DNA from: Photobacterium gaetbulicola Gung47
GTDB lineage: Bacteria > Pseudomonadota > Gammaproteobacteria > Enterobacterales > Vibrionaceae
DNA: 64,000 bases
Direction of reading: 5' to 3'
NCBI GenBank assembly: GCA_000940995.1
Contig: CP005974.1
Coordinates: 1,612,001-1,676,000, forward strand
Shown here: piece by piece, positions 25,959 to 34,597 of the stretch
Layout: each line of letters opens with the position of its first letter
Position numbering within the stretch: position 1 is the first letter of the stretch
Notes under the pieces: model-generated
The model's input: the letters and a program-made list of their open reading frames with translations, nothing else
What the model was told of the DNA's origin: nothing
The model's database searches: none
Made by a program: the position numbers and the translations under genes

Positions 25959-26837
25959 ATGAAGCGTATTGCATTGTTTTTGGCAACTAACCTGGCGGTA
26001 TTGCTGGTCTTCAGTGTTGTCTTGAACGTCGTTTATGCGGTGACAGGCTTACAACCGGGTAGTCTTTCAGGACTACTGGTGATGGCTGCCTTGTTTGGTT
26101 TTGGTGGCTCGTTGATTTCATTGTTCATGTCGAAGTCAATGGCACTGCGCTCTGTGGGCGGGATGGTCATTGAACACCCACGTAACGAGACTGAGCACTG
26201 GTTGATGGAAACCGTTGCCCGCCAGGCACAACAGTCTGGTATTGGTATGCCGACTGTGGCTATTTACGACGCTGGTGATATCAACGCATTTGCAACAGGT
26301 GCCAAGCGCGACGATTCGCTGGTTGCGGTATCGACAGGCTTGCTGCATAACATGACCCGTGACGAAGCCGAGGCGGTATTGGCCCACGAAGTGAGCCACA
26401 TTGCCAACGGTGACATGGTGAACATGACTCTGATGCAGGGTGTGGTGAACACTTTCGTGATCTTTGTTTCTCGCTTGGTCGCTGGTGTTATCAGCGGCGT
26501 GAACAGTAGCGATGAAGAGGGTGAGGGCGGTAGCTACATGACCTACTTCATTGTCTCGTCTATCATGGAAGTGCTGTTCGGTTTCTTGGCGAGTATCTTG
26601 ACCATGTGGTACAGCCGTCACCGCGAGTTCAAGGCTGACGCAGGCTCTGCCCAGTTAGTGGGTAAAGAGAAGATGATTGCGGCGCTTGAGCGCTTGAAGA
26701 TGAGTCATGAATCTCAGCTTGAAGGCTCGATGATGGCGTTTGGGATCAACGGCAAGAAATCCCTGTCTGAGCTGTTTATGACCCACCCACCGTTGGACAA
26801 GCGTATCGACGCGCTTCGTCGTGGTGAGCACCTTTAA
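25959..26837 (+). CDS. htpX: Membrane zinc metalloprotease HtpX
   Basis: M48-family protease, 292 residues, in the inner membrane; it takes part in quality control of membrane proteins along with FtsH. Two N-terminal membrane segments (residues 4-24 and 38-58) precede the catalytic domain. The zinc motif is HEVSHIANGD (about residues 143-152), and the third zinc ligand lies in SRHREFKADAGSAQLVG. Two more hydrophobic segments lie between them. The C-terminus FMTHPPLDKRIDALR is typical. ggagaaag precedes the ATG. Confidence 0.96.
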   Translation: MKRIALFLATNLAVLLVFSVVLNVVYAVTGLQPGSLSGLLVMAALFGFGGSLISLFMSKSMALRSVGGMVIEHPRNETEHWLMETVARQAQQSGIGMPTVAIYDAGDINAFATGAKRDDSLVAVSTGLLHNMTRDEAEAVLAHEVSHIANGDMVNMTLMQGVVNTFVIFVSRLVAGVISGVNSSDEEGEGGSYMTYFIVSSIMEVLFGFLASILTMWYSRHREFKADAGSAQLVGKEKMIAALERLKMSHESQLEGSMMAFGINGKKSLSELFMTHPPLDKRIDALRRGEHL

Positions 26838-26866
26838 TCCTTGAGAGTGACTCAGCCCTGATTGTG

Positions 26867-26897
26867 AGCCCCCTGAATTGTCAGGGGGCTTTTTTTT
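26867..26897 (+). terminator. htpX terminator
   Basis: Ten-base perfect stem agccccctga / tcagggggct with loop attg, followed by seven T. Confidence 0.93.
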
Positions 26898-27118
26898 GCG
26901 CTGTAATTGCCGGACAGAAAAGCCAGTGAGTTAGACGATTATCTTGTAAATCAATAGATTACTGATGACAGGAAGTAGCCATTAATACTGCTTATGAATA
27001 GCATTTTGATATTTGTTTTTTTGGGCGGCAAGAAAAGTGGTAAAAGGCGTAAAAAATTATAGCGCTTGATAATTTATTTAGGCAATTCAAATAAATAACT
27101 TTAGGGATGTAGGACAGT

Positions 27119-28765
27119 ATGAGCTGGATAAACAAGATTAGTTTCAAGTATAAGTTGGCTATTCCTATCGCGATTGTTGCTTTGGCTTTCTCGGGCTTGA
27201 TTGCCCAGGTATTTGTTGTTTATAACGAGCAGCAGCAAGCTAACCGCCTTCTGAGCGAGGAGGTTCAGCCAGTGATGGATAACCTGGAAGATGCTTACCG
27301 CGATATGTACCAAGTAATGACGGCCGGTATGGCCATGGCTCTGACCCAGCCTGATGATCATGCTAGCATTGAACTTCACCGCTTCAATTTCTACGACAAT
27401 GGCCCAAAAGCCTTTCCCCGCCTCGCATCCGTGCATGAACTGATCGATACGGGTTTTTTATCGGAAAGCAGCCGAGCCAACGTCCGTAAGCTGGAGCAGG
27501 AGTACGATAAATGGCAGAAGCGCTATGAATTTATGGTGACTAACCCAGAGCGGGCGCTCAGTTATTATTATGCAAACGACGCGATGGCAGAGAAGGACTT
27601 CGAAGCGATTCGCAAGCTGCTCAAGGTCGTCCGTAAGGATATCGAAACCCAGCGTGCAGCACTGGTTTCGGAAGTACAGACTCACAGCGAGGAGACCAAT
27701 ACCATCTTGTTGGCCGGCTCGATTCTCTCCCTGCTGGTGTCTGCTTTCATCACTTTGGTTGTGATCCGCGTGATCGTCAACCCGCTCCAACAATTGACTC
27801 GGGCATTGGAAGATATCTCGGCCGGTGACGGTGATTTGTCGACCCGTATTCCTGTGCTGGGCAGTGATGAAATTGGTCAGCTAGCGACAGCATTCAACAC
27901 CTTTGTCAGTAAGATCCATACCACGTTGGCAAAGGTTGTTACCGCTTCTCATCACGTCCGCAGCGATGCGTCTCAGTTGAGTATGCTGACGGCGCAGGTG
28001 CTCAATGCCTGCCATTCCCAGCAGGCCCAATGCACCGAGGTTGAGTCGGCCGCTTACGAGCTGACCGCAACCAGCCAGACGGTGAGCGGCCATGCTGCGG
28101 AAGCGGCCAAGGTGACAGACTCGATCAGTGAACAATCGCAGACGGTACAGGTGACCTTGGCAGAGTCGGTGACTGCCATCGGCCAGTTGGCAAACGACAT
28201 TGACGGTTCAAGCGTAGTGATCAAGGAGCTAGAGAAAAATGTCGCCGGTATCTCCTCGATTCTCGAAGTGATCCGCGGGATTGCCGACCAGACGAACCTC
28301 CTAGCACTTAATGCTGCCATTGAAGCGGCCCGTGCCGGTGAGCAAGGCCGAGGGTTTGCTGTCGTCGCTGATGAAGTGCGCTCACTGGCGAACAAGACCC
28401 AGTCCTGCACCAGCGAAATTCATTCAATGATCGAAAAGCTTCAAGACACCGTGGGGCAGTCAGTAGAGGCGATGCGCAATAATTCCGAGGCTGGTACGAC
28501 AACGGTCGAACAGGCTCAGCAGACCAATATTGCGCTCGATGCGATGAGCGAGTCTATTGTAATGATCAGCGATGTTAACCGTCAGGTTGCCATTGCCGCC
28601 GATCAGCAGACGGTGGTAACCGGGAACTTGAGCGATAACATCCGTAGTATTGTGATGGCGTGCGAAGAGACCCTGAGCAATATCCAGAGCGCGCAGCAAA
28701 CCTGCGACGGCCTAGCGAGCCAGAGCGAGACCCTAGATGGCCTGGTATCACAGTTCAAAGTCTGA
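27119..28765 (+). CDS. Methyl-accepting chemotaxis protein
   Basis: A 548-residue chemoreceptor. The first membrane segment is residues 12-33; a helical periplasmic domain (about 34-195) lacks cysteines and looks like a four-helix-bundle or related ligand domain with the segment LEDAYRDMYQVMTAGMAMAL. The second membrane segment is about 197-218, then HAMP and the signalling domain with the hairpin tip IRGIADQTNLLALNAAIEAA. Ribosome site aggacagt. No CheB/CheR pentapeptide tether is visible at the C-terminus. Ligand unknown; no neighbour suggests one. Confidence 0.92.
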   Translation: MSWINKISFKYKLAIPIAIVALAFSGLIAQVFVVYNEQQQANRLLSEEVQPVMDNLEDAYRDMYQVMTAGMAMALTQPDDHASIELHRFNFYDNGPKAFPRLASVHELIDTGFLSESSRANVRKLEQEYDKWQKRYEFMVTNPERALSYYYANDAMAEKDFEAIRKLLKVVRKDIETQRAALVSEVQTHSEETNTILLAGSILSLLVSAFITLVVIRVIVNPLQQLTRALEDISAGDGDLSTRIPVLGSDEIGQLATAFNTFVSKIHTTLAKVVTASHHVRSDASQLSMLTAQVLNACHSQQAQCTEVESAAYELTATSQTVSGHAAEAAKVTDSISEQSQTVQVTLAESVTAIGQLANDIDGSSVVIKELEKNVAGISSILEVIRGIADQTNLLALNAAIEAARAGEQGRGFAVVADEVRSLANKTQSCTSEIHSMIEKLQDTVGQSVEAMRNNSEAGTTTVEQAQQTNIALDAMSESIVMISDVNRQVAIAADQQTVVTGNLSDNIRSIVMACEETLSNIQSAQQTCDGLASQSETLDGLVSQFKV

Positions 28766-28822
28766 TGGAGGCAAGCTGCGGCGGCAAAGCCGCTGTGAAA
28801 GCTGTGGTTAGGCAAGCCACTA

Positions 28823-28850
28823 AAAACGGGCAGTTGATACTGCCCGTTTT
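28823..28850. terminator. Bidirectional terminator between convergent genes
   Basis: Twelve-base perfect stem aaaacgggcagt / actgcccgtttt with loop tgat, between the chemoreceptor (stop 28765) and the MFS gene (stop 28863). Confidence 0.9.
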
Positions 28851-28862
28851 GCTAGCTGGTGA

Positions 28863-30068
28863 TTAAGCGGTTTTTGGCTGGTAGATGGGCTCATCGTTAA
28901 CCGGTAGGTGGATAAGCGCTGCTAAGAATGCCAGGGCTACCGTTGTCCACCAGATCGGCTCGTAACTGCCGTAGTAGTCGTAGATACGACCGCCGAACCA
29001 GGCGCCGAGGAAGCTGCCGACCTGATGGGTAAAAAACACCAGGCCATAGAGGGTCGACATGTAGCGCGCACCGAAAATTTGGCGAACTAGGCCAGAGGTC
29101 AGTGGGACGGTGCCAAGCCAGCAGAAACCGATGGCACCACCAAACAGGGCGGCAGTCTCGGTGGTGACCGGCAGGACCACAAACCCAGCGATCACAACGG
29201 TGCGGACCAGGTACAGGGCACACATCACATAGCGTTTGCTGAATTTATCGCCCATTACCCCCCAGAAATAGCTGCCGAAAATGTTGAAGATCCCCACATA
29301 GGCCAGAGCCATGGCAGCAGTGGTGCCGGGAAGGCCCTTATCAGCCAGATAGCTTGGCAGGTGGGTGGCAATGAACATGACATGAAAGCCGCAGACAAAG
29401 AAGCCCATGTGGATTAGCCAGTAACCGCGGTGCCTGAAAGCATCGCGCAGTGCCTGGCGCAACGTCAGTTCGCGACCGTCCGGGGAAGCGCTGCTTGCCG
29501 GGCCGGCGTTGACCTTCATAAAGCATGAGAAGGCCATCATGATCGCGCAGAGCATAGCGAAAACCTGCAGCGCCAGCTGCCAGTCAAATTCGCTCAACAG
29601 GTACTGTGCTCCCGGGATCACAGCAAACATACCAAATGACCCGGCCGCTGTTGTCAGGCCGAACGCTTTGGCCGTGTGTTCGGCGGGGACTACGCGGGCC
29701 ACGGCACCAAGTACGATAACGTAGCTGGTAGCACTCAAACCTAGGCCAACCAGCGCACCAAGAGATACGTATAACCAATTTGGCTCGACTGCGATTGAGG
29801 TGAGGTACAGCCCTAGCCCATAGGCGATGGCACCAGTCCAGATGACTTTTTGCGCGCCCCAGCGGTCGGCGGCCATACCAACAAACGGCTGGAAGGCGCC
29901 GAAAAGCAAGTTCTGCACAGCGATAGCCAGACTAAAGAATTCACGGCCAGTATCAAAATGCATAGAAATCGGCATCATGAAGATACCGAAAGACTGCCTG
30001 ATCCCTAGGCTGATAATTAGTGTTCCAATGCCCATCCACACCAGTAGTGGAAAGCGAAAAATACTCAT
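28863..30068 (-). CDS. MFS transporter (monocarboxylate/OxlT-like)
   Basis: A 401-residue inner-membrane carrier with twelve predicted helices. The N-terminal LGIRQSFGIFMMPISMHFD and the motif GMAADRWGAQKVIWTGAIAY between helices 2 and 3 suit the monocarboxylate/oxalate-formate group of the major facilitator superfamily. The ATG at 30068 follows the stop codon of a 56-residue reading frame by only two bases, so it is probably translationally coupled to that small gene. Substrate is not determined by the context. Confidence 0.85.
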   Translation of the reverse strand: MSIFRFPLLVWMGIGTLIISLGIRQSFGIFMMPISMHFDTGREFFSLAIAVQNLLFGAFQPFVGMAADRWGAQKVIWTGAIAYGLGLYLTSIAVEPNWLYVSLGALVGLGLSATSYVIVLGAVARVVPAEHTAKAFGLTTAAGSFGMFAVIPGAQYLLSEFDWQLALQVFAMLCAIMMAFSCFMKVNAGPASSASPDGRELTLRQALRDAFRHRGYWLIHMGFFVCGFHVMFIATHLPSYLADKGLPGTTAAMALAYVGIFNIFGSYFWGVMGDKFSKRYVMCALYLVRTVVIAGFVVLPVTTETAALFGGAIGFCWLGTVPLTSGLVRQIFGARYMSTLYGLVFFTHQVGSFLGAWFGGRIYDYYGSYEPIWWTTVALAFLAALIHLPVNDEPIYQPKTA

Positions 30069-30070
30069 GG

Positions 30071-30241
30071 TTATAGTCCGGTCAAAGTGTGGTCGTTTGA
30101 GTTTTGCTGATGGCAGCCACCGTTCATGGCATGTTCGGCCAGCGAGTCCAGCAACGGCTGGCAGTGGTGGACACTCACTAGGGTCAGTGCAAGCAGCAAG
30201 ACCATCCGTATCAGTTGGGCTGTCAGTGATTGTGAAAACAT
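30071..30241 (-). CDS. Small hypothetical membrane or secreted protein, 56 residues
   Basis: A short protein with a hydrophobic segment (about residues 8-24, AQLIRMVLLLALTLVSVHHC) and a polar C-terminal half carrying His and Cys (HHCQP, NGGCHQQ), which could bind metal. The ATG at 30241 has a good ribosome site (gagg, six bases away). Its TAA stop is two bases before the start of the MFS gene, so the two form one unit. I do not recognise it; it could be a transporter subunit or a leader frame. Confidence 0.5.
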   Translation of the reverse strand: MFSQSLTAQLIRMVLLLALTLVSVHHCQPLLDSLAEHAMNGGCHQQNSNDHTLTGL

Positions 30242-30336
30242 CAGTGCCTCAAGGTAAAAAAGTGCGGGGATAGTAGAGGAAATTAAGTTATGACTCAAAT
30301 GAGCAAATAACAAATATTCTATGCATAATACGCATG

Positions 30337-31536
30337 TTATCGGGAGCGAGGGCGTAGGCGGTAAATTGCACCGGAATCTGCCGATAAATACAGCCAGCCC
30401 AGGTCGTCCACAGCCAGGGCCCGTATCCGTTCTTCCAGTGCTTCGAGCAGCCGCTCTTCGTTTGCGATGCTGGCATTGTCTGTTATTTCAACCCGGTTTA
30501 GGTGGCGTAGTTTCAATGCCCCACTGAATAGCTGGCCTTGCCAGCTGGGGAAGGCTGCGCCTCGATAAAGAAGCAGGCTGCCCGGTGCTATGGAGGGAAT
30601 ATACACCTTGCGTGGCGAGACAATGCCATCTTTCTCGGTGGCTTCGCCCACCGCAATCGGGCCCCAATATTCCTTCCCGTGAGAGGTGACTGGCCAGCCG
30701 TAGTTGGCCCCTGCGGTGATTAAATTGATTTCATCGCCGCCCCTAGGACCATGCTCGTTTGACCACAGCCGGTTGGTCAGTGGATCAAACAGCAGCCCTT
30801 GCGGGTTACGGTGACCAAAGCTCCAAATTTCAGCAAGTGCATTAGGTGTATCGGTAAAAGGGTTGTCTTCGGGCGTTGAGCCATCGAGGTTGAGTCTAAG
30901 GATAGTGCCCGCATGGGTTGCGAGATCTTGCCCGTTGGGACGATGAGCTCGGTCCCCGATAGAAAAAAAGACATGGCCTTGGTTATCGAAAGCGATACGG
31001 CTACCGAAGTGGCGGGAAGCATCGCTGAAGGATTGAGTGACCAGCAAATCCTGCCACTGGGTTAACTGGGTACCGCTAAGCTTGGCGCGGGCGAGGGTTG
31101 TCGCGGCCTGCCCATCGTGTGCTTTAGCGTAAGTGAAGTAATACCAGGTTTGAGGTGCGGCGTTGTTGTGACGCTGGTCGGGCGGTTGGTTGCCGGTGGT
31201 ATCTAGCCGGGCGATATCCATCAGTCCCCCCTGTCCGTATTGGCGAATGGGGGGGAGTCCGGAAACTTCTTGCAGGGATCCATCCTCAGGGTTGAGCAGG
31301 CGAATATTGCCTTCCCGGTAGGTGATCAGCAGCTGTTGGTCGGGGGTGAAAGCCATCCCCCATGGTACGCCGTTGGTTTGCCCGATGCGCTCAACGACAT
31401 AGTGCATGCCGAGGCTGGAGCCTTCGAGTACAGTTTCAGGGAAGGACAGAGCCTTGGCTGGTGGGGCCAATATGATAAGGGATAACAAGGCCAGGCGTAC
31501 TGTGTTCATTGCTGTAGCGAGGGGGCGGTACCTCAT
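30337..31536 (-). CDS. PQQ-dependent aldose sugar dehydrogenase (YliI-like)
   Basis: A 399-residue exported beta-propeller enzyme related to soluble glucose/sorbosone dehydrogenases, oxidising aldoses in the periplasm with PQQ. A signal peptide is visible (about residues 10-30, ending PPAKA). Family landmarks are VPWGMAFTPDQQLLITYREG, GHVFFSIGDRAHRP, GHRNPQGLLFDP and WSNEHGPRGGDEINLI, which include the catalytic His and PQQ/calcium-binding positions. ATG 31536 is preferred for its ribosome site aagga; ATG 31509 is possible. No PQQ synthesis genes are in the window, so the cofactor would come from elsewhere. Confidence 0.85.
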   Translation of the reverse strand: MRYRPLATAMNTVRLALLSLIILAPPAKALSFPETVLEGSSLGMHYVVERIGQTNGVPWGMAFTPDQQLLITYREGNIRLLNPEDGSLQEVSGLPPIRQYGQGGLMDIARLDTTGNQPPDQRHNNAAPQTWYYFTYAKAHDGQAATTLARAKLSGTQLTQWQDLLVTQSFSDASRHFGSRIAFDNQGHVFFSIGDRAHRPNGQDLATHAGTILRLNLDGSTPEDNPFTDTPNALAEIWSFGHRNPQGLLFDPLTNRLWSNEHGPRGGDEINLITAGANYGWPVTSHGKEYWGPIAVGEATEKDGIVSPRKVYIPSIAPGSLLLYRGAAFPSWQGQLFSGALKLRHLNRVEITDNASIANEERLLEALEERIRALAVDDLGWLYLSADSGAIYRLRPRSR

Positions 31537-31611
31537 CCTGCGGTTTCCTTCTATCCTGTGCGCTATCAGTAGTGTAGCAGCTGGGATAGCGGTGTCTTTT
31601 CGACTTTATGG

Positions 31612-33105
31612 TTACTGTTTGGTTTGTCCTGCAATAATTGCGGCTAGCTGGTCGAGCCCCTGCCGCCAGGTGTTATTTTCACGGAAGTTGGCAAAGCTCA
31701 GGCGCAGGCAATGCGCATAGCGCTTGTTGGTACTGAACATGGTGCCGGGAAGTACGCTGATCCCTTGGCTTAGCGCCTGTTGATAAATGGCCTGACTGTC
31801 CGCATGCTCGGCTAGAGTGAGCCAGCATAAGAATCCACCGGTTGGTTGGGTCAGGTGGTAATGATCCCTAAGCTGCGGGTATTGGTTCAAGGCCTGGGTG
31901 AGCTGCTGATAGAATACCTGCTGTTTTTTAGCGTAACTGCGGCGGATTTTACCGAGGTGCTGGCGGTATTTGCCGCTTGCAAGGAATTGGGCAACCGCGG
32001 AGTGAATGAGGTTGGGGCTGCCCATGTTGTCAGTGAGCAAGCGTTTCTCAATTACTGTCTGATACTTGCCGGCCACGACCCAGCCGATACGGAGTCTGGA
32101 GTCCAATGTCTTAGATAACGAGTTGCAATAGATCACCCGGTTTTCTTGGTCGAGGGTTTTCAGCGGCAGGGGACGCTGATGATGTGCCAGGCCGCCGAAG
32201 ACATCGTCTTCGATAATTGGGATCCCATGGGTCATGGCGAGGAAGCGTAGTCGGTCCGCTGTCGACATCACATACCCTGTCGGGTTGTTGAAACTGGGGT
32301 TAATCAAGATGGCCTTGACCGGCCAATCTTTGAGTGCCTGCTCAAGGGCATCCAAATGAATGCCAGTGATTGGGCTCGCCGGAATTTCAATCACTTTAAG
32401 GCCCAGAGATTCTAGCAGCATAAGGTTGCCGAAATAACTGGCAGACTCTACCAAGACGATATCCCCAGCAGAGGTCAGGGCCTGCAGGCTCAAGCTAATC
32501 GCCTGCTGCGCACCATGGGTTACCAGCAGCGACTGTTTGGAGATGGTAATGCCAAGTTCGCGGTTTATACCAACGAGTTGCTTCAACAGCAGATCGTTTC
32601 CCGGTGGCAGTTGGTAATGGCTGGGAATATGGCTTTGGTAGCGGCTGTGTCGGCCTATTTCAGCGTACAAGCTGTTGATGGCAGGAAAGTCAGTATCAGG
32701 GTGGGCCGATCCCATTGGTAAAACCTCTCGGGATACAGGCAGTTCCATGATTTTTTTACTGAGTGTCATTAGGTCGACAAAACCCGGCTCGGGAACCGGT
32801 TCTGGAAGTCCATGGATGACTTTGCTGCGATTGACCCGATAGCCAGAGCGGGCTTGCGCGGTGATCTTCTGGTTAGCTTCCAGTTGCTGATAAGCACGGA
32901 TCACCGTGTTTTTACTCACGGACAGTTTTTGGCTGAGATCTCGAATAGAAGGGAGCCGTTCCCCCGGCTGGTAGCTTTGCTTGTCTATCCGCTCGGAGAT
33001 CCATTGGTAGACGTACTGGTATTTGGTTTTGAGCGGGCTATGCTCCTGCAGCAATGCTTTCTGACACCGAGAGTTATACGCTTTCTTTGTGTTATCTGTA
33101 CCCAT
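31612..33105 (-). CDS. MocR-type GntR regulator with aminotransferase domain
   Basis: A 497-residue transcription factor. A GntR winged helix (GERLPSIRDLSQKLSVSKNT, about residues 48-67) is joined to a class I aminotransferase-like domain that binds PLP. The PLP lysine is in YCNSLSKTLDSRLRIGW and the nucleotide-like pocket NPSFNNPTGYVM is present. MocR proteins usually control a divergently transcribed gene, and here an EamA exporter starts 84 bases away. Three TGTxCC-type direct repeats lie in that gap, one over its own start codon. An amino-acid or PLP-related effector is likely but not shown. Confidence 0.88.
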   Translation of the reverse strand: MGTDNTKKAYNSRCQKALLQEHSPLKTKYQYVYQWISERIDKQSYQPGERLPSIRDLSQKLSVSKNTVIRAYQQLEANQKITAQARSGYRVNRSKVIHGLPEPVPEPGFVDLMTLSKKIMELPVSREVLPMGSAHPDTDFPAINSLYAEIGRHSRYQSHIPSHYQLPPGNDLLLKQLVGINRELGITISKQSLLVTHGAQQAISLSLQALTSAGDIVLVESASYFGNLMLLESLGLKVIEIPASPITGIHLDALEQALKDWPVKAILINPSFNNPTGYVMSTADRLRFLAMTHGIPIIEDDVFGGLAHHQRPLPLKTLDQENRVIYCNSLSKTLDSRLRIGWVVAGKYQTVIEKRLLTDNMGSPNLIHSAVAQFLASGKYRQHLGKIRRSYAKKQQVFYQQLTQALNQYPQLRDHYHLTQPTGGFLCWLTLAEHADSQAIYQQALSQGISVLPGTMFSTNKRYAHCLRLSFANFRENNTWRQGLDQLAAIIAGQTKQ

Positions 33106-33151
33106 TAAAAATCACCAAACTGTCCCTGTTAAGATTTTTGTGCCCATTTAA
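33097..33151. promoter_or_regulatory. Direct repeats in the mocR/eamA promoter region (candidate operator)
   Basis: Three similar elements in the same direction: TGTACCCATTAA (33097-33108, over the mocR start codon), TGTCCCTGTTAA (33121-33132) and TGTGCCCATTTAA (33139-33151). MocR proteins bind direct repeats, so these may be its sites. Confidence 0.4.
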
Positions 33152-33189
33152 AGTAAGGGTAATTAAGGGAAAAGAAAAGTGGGTGAGCT

Positions 33190-34095
33190 ATGATGACGCG
33201 ATTTATTCCATTCTTGTTTGTTGTTCTCTGGAGCTCTGGCTTTATTGGCGCACGGCTCGGTTTACCCTACGCCGAACCGGCGACATTTCTGTTGATCCGG
33301 ATGGTTGCGAATATCGCGGTGTTTTTGCTGCTGGTGGCTATCCTAAGAGCTCGGATACCGACCGGCAGGGCGCTGGTTCACTGTATGGTGGCAGGCTTGT
33401 TGATCCACGGTTTTTACTTGGGCGGTACCTATATCGCAATTGGCCTCGGTATGCCGGCAGGGCTGTGCTCCCTGCTGGTAGGGTTACAGCCAATAGTGAC
33501 CGCGCTGGTAATGTTCGGTTGTGCAGGCGAGCGAATGCGGTTGTCGCAATGGCTCGGGTTGGCAATTGGCTTTGTTGGCATCAATCTTGTGCTGCAAGGG
33601 AATATGGCTTGGCATCAGGATGGTAGCCGAGAAGCCGCCTATCTGTTCACTTTCCTGGCTTTGGTGGGGATCACTTTTGGTACGCTTTACCAGAAAAAGT
33701 TCTGCCAAGGTGTTGATATGGTGGGAGGCGCTGTATGGCAATATTTTGCGGCGGCTTTGTTGTTCCTGCCTTTGGCTCTGGCGACGGAAACCATGGTGGT
33801 ACATTGGACCCCGACGTTTATATTTGCCCTGAGCTGGTTGGTCTTGGTGCTGTCGGTCGTCGCCATTTTATTACTGCTTTATATGGTGAAGCATGGTGAG
33901 TCATCCAAGGTGGCTTCGACCTTTTACCTCGTACCGCCAATGACGGCTTTCCAAGCCTGGTTGATTTTTGGTGAACGTTTTGACGAGTTCGGTGCCGCCG
34001 GTTTTCTGTTAGCTGCCATCGCCGTTTTCCTTGTGACGAGAAAGCCTAAACTGCACGGTACGGACACTTACTCTTCGGCTAAGCCGGCTTCTTAA
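33190..34095 (+). CDS. EamA/DMT family transporter
   Basis: A 301-residue inner-membrane carrier with ten hydrophobic helices in two EamA repeats. The first repeat opens with FLFVVLWSSGFIGARLGLPY, and the second repeat (about residues 150-285) ends PPMTAFQAWLIFGERF, the classic pattern of drug/metabolite exporters that move amino acids or metabolites out of the cell. Ribosome site gggtgagct precedes the ATG at 33190. The divergent MocR regulator is the likely controller. Confidence 0.9.
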   Translation: MMTRFIPFLFVVLWSSGFIGARLGLPYAEPATFLLIRMVANIAVFLLLVAILRARIPTGRALVHCMVAGLLIHGFYLGGTYIAIGLGMPAGLCSLLVGLQPIVTALVMFGCAGERMRLSQWLGLAIGFVGINLVLQGNMAWHQDGSREAAYLFTFLALVGITFGTLYQKKFCQGVDMVGGAVWQYFAAALLFLPLALATETMVVHWTPTFIFALSWLVLVLSVVAILLLLYMVKHGESSKVASTFYLVPPMTAFQAWLIFGERFDEFGAAGFLLAAIAVFLVTRKPKLHGTDTYSSAKPAS

Positions 34096-34234
34096 AAGAG
34101 GGGGGATCATCCAAGCGGCGGACAGCAAACCGACGTTTTGGGCGAGCTGGTGATGGAAAATTGTTCAGCTGGTATTAATTGAACGTCATTCAATTGTTTG
34201 TCATTATTGTGTCAATCTACAGTTTTGAGGTTGC

Positions 34235-34576
34235 ATGATGATGAAAAGTATCATTAAGACGGGCCTGCTCGGTATGGCTCTGGGGGGCTCTCTGCTTGTC
34301 GTTAGCTTAGAGCAAGATGGCCCTCATGCCGGTGAGGATAGCCGTGCTTATCTCGCGCAACAAAAGCCCGGTCAAGAAGTGAGTGGCCACAACTTAGCGG
34401 TCAAGTCCCAGCAGGCATATATTGCGGAACTGTACCGCGCGCGTGAAAAGCTTCAGTCTCTGGGGGAGGAGAACTCCGAACTGTACCTGTCGATTGAAAA
34501 TGCCATTGCCCTTAACGAAGAGCTGTTTGATGACGCCGGGTATTGGCGGGCCCATTATTTGGGCCCCTCGTCGTAG
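34235..34576 (+). CDS. Hypothetical exported or membrane-anchored protein, 113 residues
   Basis: A short protein with an N-terminal hydrophobic segment (IIKTGLLGMALGGSLLVVSL, residues 5-24) that could be a signal peptide or anchor, and a helical, charged C-terminal domain (QAYIAELYRAREKLQSLGEE). gagg stands before the first of three consecutive ATG codons. I do not recognise the family. It lies convergent to the ABC1 kinase gene. Confidence 0.6.
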   Translation: MMMKSIIKTGLLGMALGGSLLVVSLEQDGPHAGEDSRAYLAQQKPGQEVSGHNLAVKSQQAYIAELYRAREKLQSLGEENSELYLSIENAIALNEELFDDAGYWRAHYLGPSS

Positions 34577-34597
34577 GGGATTGCACTAACGGTGGGA

